A stretch of DNA of 64,000 bases from a virus, in IMG/VR virus record IMGVR_UViG_3300042987_003796, positions 1 through 64,000 of that record; one strand, 5' to 3'. The notes beneath the pieces were generated by a model. The model was not told where the DNA came from and searched no databases. It worked only from the letters and a program-made list of their open reading frames with translations. The position numbers and the translations under genes were made by a program. Below, one piece after another: positions 17,040 through 26,700 of the stretch (the first letter of the stretch is position 1; the number at the start of each line of letters is the position of its first letter).

Positions 17040-18137
17040 ATGGGAAGAAATCGTATCATTTATCAAAGCTTAGCTCTTTATGCTGGGCAAAATAATGCTC
17101 AATCTGGTGTTCATACTGGCATTGGGGCAATTCAGCAACTTACTAGGGTTCAGAGCTGGGATTCTGATTTTTCAAGAAGCTTTACTGATATTAACCAGTA
17201 TGGTCAACTAGCTGCTATTGACCGTATTGAGGTTGAGGCTCCTACTGTTAACATGAGCACTTCTTGGTATCCTACTGATGGTTTTAACGAAAGATCTATT
17301 GGCTTAAGCGTTTGTGGGAGTGGTCAAAATCCTACGGCATTACTTTCTGGTATTCTTAAAAAACAAACTGATGAAAAAAATTATTTTTTATTAGTTGCAA
17401 ATGAGGGAAGTGATGCTGTTGGTTATGTTGGTGCTAAAACTGGAGTTTTTGGAGTCGGTAATTGTTTCTTAACTTCTTACTCTCTTGAAGGTAAGGTTGG
17501 TGATGTTCCAACTGCGACAGCTGATTTTGAAGCGCTTAATTTTGCTGTTTATGCAGACGCTTCTATTTCAAATAATATTCCTGCAATTAATCCTTCTAAT
17601 GGAACTAAAGTAACAGGTATCAAGTTTAGTCTTCCTTCTGCTGTTGAAAGTACTGCTAGCCAGGTTACTGTTTTAAGACCAGGCGATATTACCTTAACGC
17701 TTACAGATACTCAGGTTAAAGGTTTTGCTGCTGATGATATCAAGATTCAAAGCTTTACATTAAAGTCTGATCTTAAAAGAACACCGATTCAAAAACTTGG
17801 AAGCAGATTCCCATTTAGTAGAGAAATTGATTTCCCTATTACGGCTTCTCTCTCGGTTGAGGCTCAAATGGGCGACTTGAGAGATTTTAATCTTTCTGAT
17901 CTTCTTTGCGAAACCGGATTCTATGATATGACTATTACTCTTAGAGAGAATAGCTGCTCAGGAAATGGTGATATCGGAATACTTGCTCAATTAAAAGGTG
18001 CCAAACTTCTTTCGGAGAACGTCACTACTTCAATTGGTGATAATGCTTCTGTTACTCTTGAATATGAAGTTAGCATTGGTGGACCAGAAGATTTAGCTAA
18101 AGGCGTATTCATATCTGGAAGTTATCCAACTATTTAA
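17040..18137 (+). CDS. Major tail tube protein
   Basis: The 365-residue protein is rich in beta strands and small residues with no long helices. It precedes the assembly genes and tape measure in the order expected for a tail tube. Codon use leans to high-expression forms (many GCT, GGT and CTT), consistent with an abundant virion protein. It is longer than typical tubes, so it may carry an extra surface domain at about residues 190-290. No sheath gene accompanies it, favouring a non-contractile tail. The start follows an A/T-rich AAAATAAAATAAAAAT leader rather than a Shine-Dalgarno. Confidence 0.7.
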   Translation: MGRNRIIYQSLALYAGQNNAQSGVHTGIGAIQQLTRVQSWDSDFSRSFTDINQYGQLAAIDRIEVEAPTVNMSTSWYPTDGFNERSIGLSVCGSGQNPTALLSGILKKQTDEKNYFLLVANEGSDAVGYVGAKTGVFGVGNCFLTSYSLEGKVGDVPTATADFEALNFAVYADASISNNIPAINPSNGTKVTGIKFSLPSAVESTASQVTVLRPGDITLTLTDTQVKGFAADDIKIQSFTLKSDLKRTPIQKLGSRFPFSREIDFPITASLSVEAQMGDLRDFNLSDLLCETGFYDMTITLRENSCSGNGDIGILAQLKGAKLLSENVTTSIGDNASVTLEYEVSIGGPEDLAKGVFISGSYPTI

Positions 18138-18150
18138 TAGTGATTTTATA

Positions 18151-18378
18151 ATGACGATTACTCTTTCAGAGCTTGTTTACGCTGCTAAAACAAAGCCTCT
18201 GGGTTTCCTTGAAGAGGCTTTGAGAAGGGGCGTTGTTAAGAATGAATGCTTAGAACTAAGTGATGGCGATTATGAGTTTATAAAAAATAATTTTTCATTG
18301 TCTTCAGATAAAAAACAAAGCGCTAGAGTCGCTTTTATAGATCCGTCAGCGAACATTAAAGTTAGTCGTTTATTTTAA
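18151..18378 (+). CDS. Small protein between tail tube and terminator; unknown
   Basis: This 75-residue protein is mostly helical in appearance (ELVYAAKTKPLGFLEEALRRG), with a basic, polar C-terminus. No family is recognised. It lies 13 nt after the tail tube gene and is closed by the strong terminator at 18405, so it belongs to the tail-tube transcription unit. It could be a minor tail component or assembly factor. Confidence 0.5.
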   Translation: MTITLSELVYAAKTKPLGFLEEALRRGVVKNECLELSDGDYEFIKNNFSLSSDKKQSARVAFIDPSANIKVSRLF

Positions 18379-18404
18379 AACTATTTTTTAACTATTCTAT
18401 AATA

Positions 18405-18432
18405 CAAAAAAGAGCCTTATGGCTCTTTTTTG
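18405..18432 (+). terminator. Strong rho-independent terminator after the tail tube unit
   Basis: A perfect 12-bp stem (18405-18416 with 18421-18432) closes a TTAT loop, with the T-run built into the right arm. The A-rich left arm means it could also terminate minus-strand transcripts. Confidence 0.92.
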
Positions 18433-18441
18433 TTTTATTAT

Positions 18442-18456
18442 GTGTATATATTTATA
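18442..18456 (+). promoter_or_regulatory. Candidate phage late promoter, copy 2
   Basis: GTGTATATATTTATA lies 9 nt after the terminator and 35 nt before the next gene. It is identical over 15 bases to 5149-5163, which also follows a terminator. Confidence 0.5.
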
Positions 18457-18491
18457 GGTTTTGGTTATAAAAGGTAAAAAGGTTAAGAAAT

Positions 18492-18725
18492 ATGCAAAAA
18501 TTTGAATTTTATTTTGATAAATTTCTTTCGCAAAAAGTTGAAAAAGAAATAAAGTATTTATTTGTATCTCATTTATTGTATCTCGAAGAGTTATCTAATC
18601 GGGGAGTAATATCTAATGATGAATATCAGGCGAAAAGAAAAGAGATTTTTGATAAAGGTAATACCGCTATAAGAAATATTGATGAACAAATTAACTCGAT
18701 TTTTTCGAATTTACGTTTGGTTTAA
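18492..18725 (+). CDS. Small helical protein upstream of tail assembly genes; unknown
   Basis: This 77-residue protein is predominantly helical and charged, with a likely coiled-coil in the second half (ISNDEYQAKRKEIFDKGN). It is first in the operon that leads to the tape measure. AAGG-rich sequence before the ATG may act as a weak ribosome-binding site. Function unknown; a small tail-assembly protein is possible. Confidence 0.5.
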   Translation: MQKFEFYFDKFLSQKVEKEIKYLFVSHLLYLEELSNRGVISNDEYQAKRKEIFDKGNTAIRNIDEQINSIFSNLRLV

Positions 18726-18759
18726 ATATAATAGGAATTAGGTAAAAGGAAAATAAAAA

Positions 18760-19593
18760 ATGGACAATAAGAAACAACAAGAAAAATATTTATACTCATT
18801 TGAAGCTACAGATGCTGCTTCAGTTAAAAGAAAATTTTGCATTTTAAAGCCGACTAGAAAAATGAAAGAAAATGGTGAGCTTTTTTATGCATCTAAGCTT
18901 TCTCAGTTTATTTCTGCTGGAGTTTTGCCTAAGATAGTTTGGGACAAAATATTTAAAGATAACGGCGGCATAATATCTGAAGTAGACCAGAAGGAATATT
19001 CTGATCTTTTTGTTGAGTTTTCTGAATTTAGAAATTCCATAGATAGCCTATCTGTTAAAGCTGAAAAAGATAGAACAGAAGATGAGAAAAATCAAATTGA
19101 ATTTTTTGAGGGTCAGCTTATTAGGGTTAGAAAAAGAATGCAAGAAATGGAGATGGCTCAGGTTAATGCATTTGAGAATACGGCTGAAGCAAAGGCAAGA
19201 AATCGCACTATTGTTTGGTGGGCTGCTAATTTGGCTGCCGAGGAAAATAATGGAGTTACGGAATTATTATTGGGAAGTGGACAAATTGAAGATAGACTTG
19301 ATATTTATGACTCTATCATTGAAAATGATAAATTTCTTACCGATTGTTTTTCTAGAATAAATTATTTAGTTACTGTTTGGTACCTTGGCAGTGCATCTTC
19401 TTTTGAAGACTTTAAAACTTTAGATGAGGAATACTTGAAAAGAATTCAAGAGGATGAGTCTCTTTTGAAACCAGATAGTAGTTCGTTAGAAGATAAGAGT
19501 AGAGGTGAGAAAGAAAATGAGACGGTTACTGAAGTTGATTTCAAAAAAACTGAAGAGATTAATCAATCTGTATCTGTGGTAGCAGATAAGTAG
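18760..19593 (+). CDS. Putative tail assembly chaperone-like protein
   Basis: This 277-residue helical protein has an acidic, disordered C-terminus (from about residue 225, rich in Glu, Ser and Lys). Two genes upstream of the tape measure is the normal position of tail assembly chaperones, which keep the tape soluble during tail polymerisation. Sequence similarity to known chaperones is not visible, and no aligned programmed frameshift site joins it to the next gene. AAAGGA lies 9 nt before the ATG, one of the better ribosome-binding sites in this block. Confidence 0.45.
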   Translation: MDNKKQQEKYLYSFEATDAASVKRKFCILKPTRKMKENGELFYASKLSQFISAGVLPKIVWDKIFKDNGGIISEVDQKEYSDLFVEFSEFRNSIDSLSVKAEKDRTEDEKNQIEFFEGQLIRVRKRMQEMEMAQVNAFENTAEAKARNRTIVWWAANLAAEENNGVTELLLGSGQIEDRLDIYDSIIENDKFLTDCFSRINYLVTVWYLGSASSFEDFKTLDEEYLKRIQEDESLLKPDSSSLEDKSRGEKENETVTEVDFKKTEEINQSVSVVADK

Positions 19594-19600
19594 AAGATAG

Positions 19601-19616
19601 CTTATTATATAATAAG
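19601..19616. promoter_or_regulatory. 16-bp perfect palindrome containing TATAAT on both strands
   Basis: CTTATTATATAATAAG lies between the two putative tail assembly genes, 16 nt before the ATG at 19633. It could be a -10 box with symmetric flanks or an operator. No matching -35 box is seen. Confidence 0.35.
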
Positions 19617-19632
19617 TTACCATATTTTATTT

Positions 19633-20676
19633 ATGGAACTTGATGATATACAAAAGCTTTATGTTAAGGTTTGCGCTGGCTATGAAAAAATATTTATCAA
19701 CGGCGAGGAATGCTTCTTAAAGCATCATACGTATATTGATAGGCACGCCTTAAAGGATAAATATAAAGAAGGTATTTCTATTGCTCAGTCTAATGGTATA
19801 AAGACAGAGAAAGATTATATAGATTTTTACATAGAAAAGAAATGGTGGTCTCAGTCTAAAGAGGATGAAATAAGAACTCTTACTACATTTATTGAAAATT
19901 TAAAAAAAAGTAGAGACAAATTAATATTGCCGTCGCAAAAAGAACAAGTTTCTCAAACTATAAAAGAGGAGCAGGGGAAGCTTGATATAATCATTTCTGA
20001 AAAGAAGAGTATTATTCCAATAACCGCAGAAGAATATGCAGATAAGTATTATAATAGATATTATTTATATTATTCTTTATTTAAAGATAGGGAGTTTTCT
20101 GTTTACTTTGGTAAAAATGAAGATTATTTTATAGAAATAGAAGACGAAATATATAACGATGTGTGGAATAGTGTTTTTAATGTTATTAATTTTCTTAAAT
20201 TAGAAAATATAAAATATGTAGCGGCGACTGGCTTTTTTCAGAATTTATTAATTTTAACTGGAAAAGAAATGTCGATAATAGACTTTTATGGAAAACCGAT
20301 TCCGTCTTTAACTATTAATCAAATTGATTTATTTTCTTATGCCGCAAGTTTTAGAAGATCTATAAATAATGCGACTGAGCAAATTCCGGATTATATACTT
20401 AGCGATCCGCTTAATTTGATAGATTGGTGTGAGGGTGGAAATTCTTCATCTGTAAAAGCAAAGGGTATGATGGAAAGAACGCCAAATAAAAATAAAACAA
20501 AAGGCGAACGTAGCGGTAGAATAAGTTCTATTGTTGGAGCCAGTTCTTCAGATTATAAAAAACTTGGGGTAGGGGGCGTTGCGTCTGGAGGTTCGGATCT
20601 TATATCTGCCGCTGAAGAATCGGGGGGAGAAATGGCTATAAATCAAATAATTAAAAAAACTGATAAATTAAAATAA
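19633..20676 (+). CDS. Putative tail assembly protein upstream of the tape measure
   Basis: In this 347-residue protein, residues about 75-125 form a charged coiled-coil, about 130-250 are aromatic-rich (YADKYYNRYYLYYSLF), and the C-terminal 80 residues are Gly/Ser-rich and disordered. No family is recognised. Adjacency to the tape measure suggests a tail assembly chaperone or tail initiation factor. The disordered C-terminal tail could contact the tape; that is inference. Confidence 0.45.
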   Translation: MELDDIQKLYVKVCAGYEKIFINGEECFLKHHTYIDRHALKDKYKEGISIAQSNGIKTEKDYIDFYIEKKWWSQSKEDEIRTLTTFIENLKKSRDKLILPSQKEQVSQTIKEEQGKLDIIISEKKSIIPITAEEYADKYYNRYYLYYSLFKDREFSVYFGKNEDYFIEIEDEIYNDVWNSVFNVINFLKLENIKYVAATGFFQNLLILTGKEMSIIDFYGKPIPSLTINQIDLFSYAASFRRSINNATEQIPDYILSDPLNLIDWCEGGNSSSVKAKGMMERTPNKNKTKGERSGRISSIVGASSSDYKKLGVGGVASGGSDLISAAEESGGEMAINQIIKKTDKLK

Positions 20677-20744
20677 TTAGGATTGCATATGCTTATTTTG
20701 TGTAAAATTACTGATAGAGGTTAACTTTCGGAGTTTAAAGGTAT

Positions 20745-23700
20745 ATGGCTGATAATTTGACTACGGCAACAATTGATGTAAGAGCAAACACAAGGGGCTT
20801 AGAAAAAGATATTCTAAAAGCTCTTAAAACCGTTGAATTTTCTGAGATAAATACAAAGAAAAGTTCGCAGGCTCTTGGTAGAATAACTGGACAGGTTTCT
20901 GAATTTAATAAAAGCCTGGAAGCGTCTAATGCTCGCGTAGTTGCTTTCGGTGCGTCTGCTGGGGCTATTTTTGCTGTCGAAAAAGCTTTTTCAAGCTTAA
21001 TTTCTTCTACGATAGAGGTGCAGAAAAAACTTACAGATGTAAATATTCTTCTTAATTTATCTTCCTCTGGTTTGCAAAAATTTGGAGATAGCTTATTTGA
21101 TATAGCTAAAAATACAGCTCAGTCTTTTTCTACTGTTGCAGACGCCGCTACCGAGCTTTCTCGTCAGGGTCTTGGCGTTGAAGAGACATTAAAAAGAACA
21201 AATGCCGCGTTAGTTTTGACTAGACTCAGCGGACTTGATGCAAAATCTAGCGTTGATGCGTTGACCGCTACATTAAACTCTTTTGCTGGGTCTGCGCTTG
21301 ATGCGGTAGAGGTAGTTAATAAATTAGCAAACGTTGACGCCGCTTTTGCTGTTAGTTCTGCTGATCTTGCCAATGCTATTAGTCGCGTTGGTTCTACTGC
21401 TGTTGATGCTGGGGTATCCTTAGATGAATTAATTGCTTTAGTTACTTCTGCTCAACAAACTACGGCGAGAGGTGGAGCTGTAATTGGTAACTCTTTTAAA
21501 ACTATTTTTACGCGTTTGCAAAGAGGAAAAGTTCAAGATTTGCTTGGCTCTCTTGGGGTCGATACAACAGAAGGACAAAGTGCGATAAGTTTATTACAAC
21601 AACTTGCGGCAACTTATGATACTCTTGGAGCGGCTCAAAAATCTTACGTTGCAGAGCAGGTTGGTGGCGTTTTCCAAATCAACATTTTAAAAGCAGCTTT
21701 ATCTGATTTGGGTAAGGAGTATAGTATTTTTGGAAGAGCTTTAGATACTTCATTAAGCTCAACAGATGAAGCTATTAGAAGAAATGAACTTTTAAATCAA
21801 ACTATTTCTGCCTTATCTAGTCAAGCCGTTTCTGGATTGCAGCAGGCGGCGAGCAAAATCGGCTCTATTGTTTTTGAACCTAACGCAAAGGGTTTTCTTT
21901 CTGGTTTTAATAATTTATTAGATTCTTTTAATAATATAGATGCAGAAAGCGCTGGTGGAAAGTTAATGACTGGATTTTTTAAGGGTATTGGTGACTTTAT
22001 ATCTGGTCCTGGAGCAGTTTTAGCTACCGCTGTTCTTGTAAAATTATTTTCCAATTTAGCAAAATTTGCAGCTGGGTCAGCAAAAGAATTACTTGGAACT
22101 AATAAAGCTGCACAACAACAGGCTGCTATAGAGCAAAGTATTTTAAGTATACTTCAAAAGAATAGTCAATTTACTAGTCAGATCTTGAGTGGTAAAATGA
22201 CAACAGTTCAGGCAGAAAAGGAATTATTGACTTATTTAACTGCTCAATCAAATATCCTTAGGGAGCAGGAAAGATTAAGCAAAATTATTGGTGCAAATTT
22301 GATGACAGCTGGAGTTAGTATTGGGTCAAGTGGTATTCCAATTGTAGCTGCATCAAAAGGTAAAAAGGCTGCTTCATCTGGATTTATACCAAACTTTGCA
22401 TCAGATCAGGCGATTGGTCAGGCGATGGAGAATGCTGGAGCTAGACAGCATGGATACAAAGCTGGAAAAGCTAAAAAAACAACTATTCATGATGGTAATG
22501 GAAAATCATTCAAATCTTTTGTTAATAGCAAAGAGGATGTAAAAACTTTTACTAATTCCGCTGGCAAGAAAGCTACAATAGTTCGTCCTCCAAATGGGTT
22601 TGGTGAAAATACTCAATATGCTGCTGGTGGATTTGTTCCTAATTTTGCAAAAAATAAAAATGAAGATTCGATAAGAAAAGGTGTGTTGTTTGAAAAACGT
22701 TTGAATAAAGCCCTTAGTGGATCTGCCTCGTTTTCTCCTAATGCTCCAATGGATTTTCCTCTCCCAACTGGTTATGGAAATGACTATGAGATAAGAAGAA
22801 AAATTGGAATTAGTGATGCTTCTATATATGGAGATGCAAAGCTTACTAGAAGTAGAAAAAGCGAACAGAGTTTATTAGACAAATATTTAAGAACGCCAGA
22901 GGGAGTTAAGGATTTTCTTTCAGCAAAAGAAACTTCTAGAGGGTTTATTAATTTAAATCCGAATGGATTATCAATGTTGTTTTCTGGGTCTGGATCTGAT
23001 TCAAGGGGCATATCTTATATTTCCAGTATAAATACTCAGCTTTCTGCTGGCGCAAAACGTTTGATTAGTTCAAGATTTGGTAAAAATCATAAAAAAAGCA
23101 GAACATTGGCAATGCCTTATATTGCTGATAAAATAAACGAAAAAAATTTATCTGGATTAAGTTCTGGTTTTATTCCTAATTTTGGAAAAATGCAAGATCT
23201 TTATAAAAATACGAAGATGCGCGAAGGAAAGGATGATCCTTTTGGCAAAAGAGCTGCTAAGGCTAATTTAGCAGCTAAAAAGGGTATTCCAATTAAAGAT
23301 CTTGGAAACTTGCCATATACAATGATTCACCCTGGTGGTGGTAGTAATTTTCAAGCCTCTGCTAGTTATACTAAAAAAGATAAAAAAACAAATTCTTCAA
23401 CTCAATATGTTGGAAAAATATGGACTGCTGGATTAGATGCAAGCAAGTTAAATCGTAAAACTGTTCAAGATAGAGTTGGAGATGCGCTAGTTACAGAAGC
23501 AAATAATTTAACAAAAATTTTCAATCCTTCTGGGAGTGGGCAATTTAGTAACTATAGTCAGTTGTCAAATACCGGATCTGTATTTAGTGCAGCTGGCACT
23601 GTTTTTGAGTCAGCGGTCAGAAAAGCGTTTAATGTTTCTGCTCAAGGTCAAGGAGATAGGATAGATTTTCCAAATCCATCCTCTGAGCTTAGATCTTTCT

Positions 23701-26700
23701 TTGGAAATGCTCCAGGACCTTATGAGGCAAAAATTTCAAATGACGATACAAATAGGTCAAGTACTCTTTCTAAGTGGATAGCTGTAAATGGATTAAGTGG
23801 TGGATTTATTCCTAGCTTTGCTAATTCTAAGAATAGGCTGTCATTTTCTTATAAGGATAAAGATGAATTTGGAATTAGTGAAATTGAAGCTATAATGAGC
23901 GGTAAAAAAGTTGGTTCATTTAGTTATGCGGAAGATAGACCCGGAATAGTAGATGTTGGAGACCTTACAGTTAATAAAGGAGAAAGAGGAAAGGGTATAG
24001 GGAGCGCGCTTTATAAAGAAGCAATAAAAAGAAACGCCGGCAAAAAAATGAAGGGGCAATTATTGCCACAGATGAATCGCTTATTAGAGAAAATAAAAAA
24101 AGGCGAACCCGTTTCTGCTGAGACCTTATACCCACAAATAAAGAGAGCCGATCTTGCTAAAAGTTCTGTTTTTGAGGTTTATGGGCATAAGGGTTTAGAA
24201 GCAGAAAAAATGACGCGTGATCAGTTTACGTCATTTGTTAATGCAAAAATTACGGAATTAAAAAAAGACCCGAAAAGATTGCAAAGCTATTTTGGAAATG
24301 TAGAAGCTGACGAGTATGGCGGACTTGGAGTGGATTTACAAACTCAACATTCTTCTGGATTTATTCCTAATTTTGCAAGCGGAATAATAACTGGAGACGT
24401 CATTCGGGGAAATGAATATAAAAGCGTTTTAGATTTTCTTGCAAAAACAAATAAACCTGTTAGAACTATTATTGGTCCGTCTGGCTCTGGAAAAACAACA
24501 ATGGCTTCGAAAAGTGGCGGCTCTATTGTTAAGTCATTTAACGATTTAGCGGGATTTGATAGTTATATTCTTGATAGAGCTACGATGTCTATGCCAAAAG
24601 ACGAAATAGTTTCAGAAAATTTAAAAAAGATATTTCGTAAATCTGGAGAAAGCGGCGCTTTAGATTTATTGGTTGGCTCTAGAAATACTATAAAATCTTT
24701 ACGCGAAAAAAGGGCAAAAGAAGGAGACTCTTTAATTCCGGATAGAAAACAATTTACTTCTGGAAGTGGAGGTATTTCATCTTTTGTAAAGGGCGCTAGG
24801 GAATTTGCGTCTGAATATCCAGGAGCTTCTGTTTCTAGAATATTTAAAGATAAGTCTGAATATAAAACAAAAAAAATATTATCAGGGGGGTTTGTTCCCA
24901 ACTTTGCTTCTCCAAAATTAATAGAAGCTATAAATAAAAGAATTAAAAATCCAAACGTTGCCCAAAAGTTAAAAGAGGGAGCTGGCTTGAATGATTCTGC
25001 TTATATGAAAGCCGCGAGTAAGCTTGGAATAGATGTTGCTGGACTAGAGGCATTCCTGCCTCAGATGGGTTTTCCTTTGCGTGGAAAAGATAAGGTATTA
25101 AACTTATCAAAAGCTATTGGTTTTGGTTTTGGTAGATCTTTCATTATAGACGCTCTTAAGATGGGGGATTGGAATTATGTTAAGCCTCAATTTGAATCCG
25201 CTGGCTATGTGAAAGATGACTTTGATAAGTTATCTAAATATGCAAAAACGCCAAAAGGCGAATCTGCCTTAAAATGGTGGAGGTCTAAATCTAGCGGGTT
25301 TATTCCAAATTTTGCTTCTCCAAAGAAAAGCGGAAAGACTTTTAATAGTTACATGAGTAAGCCTTTATCTGATACTATCAGATTCGTGCATCCTCTTAAG
25401 CCAGTTATTGATTCAAGTGGTAATATATCTTTTCCTGGGCTTCCTAAAAAGGGCGCTAAAGCTACAATCATTCATGGGGAGGCAATGGCTGGGCAGGAAA
25501 GAATGACTCTCGATGAGTTTTATGCGCTTGCTGAAAAAAGAAAGAACGATCCAAGATTCTGGGGTAGAAACTCTTTTGAGTATGTATATAATTCAGGAGG
25601 ATTTGTTCCTAATTTTGCTGACGCATTAAATAATGCAATAGCTAGAGAAAAGTCTTCTGGGTTGTCTAATAGTCAGATATATGTTGACCAGCATAGCTCT
25701 TTAAAGAATAAAAATAACCCAATGGGTTTAATGGTTGCTAATACTAGGGATGAGCCAGGCGGTGGAATTCAGGGCATTAAAAGAGCTAAGAAAGAGGGAA
25801 AGAATCCAAAAACTTATGGAACATCTTTTGGGTATGTGCCTAATTTTGCAACTGGACCGATACAACCGTCTCAAGATTACTTGAATGCCTTGAATGAGGC
25901 TGTTAAGGCGGTAGATAAGCTATCGCAAAGTTCTAAAAAAGCATCTGAGGGTTTAAATCGAGCTTCTGATAGTGTTGAGAAATTTGATAACGGAGCTTCT
26001 GGGTCTGGCAAGGGAAAAATGGGTAAGATTGGTGGATTCCTTAAAGATAATGCTTTAACTGTAGGTTTTGGTTTGCAGTCTATAGCTAGTATGGCTGGTG
26101 AATACGCTGGAAATGACGATACTAAATCTGGTCGCGCAATTAAGGCTGGAGCAGGCGCGGTTGGAGATATTGCTAGTTTTACAGGAACTGGGGCTATGAT
26201 TGCTGGACCTTGGGGGGCTGCTGCTGGTTTCGCTGTAGGATTAGGAAAAGCTGCGCTTGATTTGTCAAAAGCCTTAACTACTAAAGTTCCAGATATGGAA
26301 AAAGCTCTTCAGACTAGCTCTGATGCAATGAATAGATTTGGTGAATCTGGTCAAAAGCTATTGCAACTTAATGAGCAATATGGTGACGCGTTAAATTCTG
26401 GAAATCCTGGTCAGGCTGCTGATATAATGGTTAAAACTCAAAAGGCGTATGCGGAAGAGTTAAGTAAATTAACTCAAGCTCAAAGAGATTCATTTATTTC
26501 AGCAGTTGCTCAGGGTAAGGGGCAAGAAGAATATGCAAAAATCCTTGGCGAAATGCAGGATTCTGTTAGAGCCTCTGAGTCGGCTTTGTCTTTGCAAAAA
26601 TTTAGTGAGAGCAAGGGCTTTTTTGGTGGACCTGATAAAAAACTTATATCTGGAATAGATAAAACTTTAGTTTCTGATTTGACAAAGGGTCTTGACGCAG

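Noticed and set aside
17040-18137. Tail sheath in place of tail tube
   Set aside because: At 365 residues it is shorter than typical sheaths, and there is no second tube-sized gene beside it.
19545-19593. Possible -1 frameshift site (A-run followed by C) joining the two genes before the tape measure
   Set aside because: The heptamer is not aligned with the zero frame, and the -1 frame meets a TGA at once.
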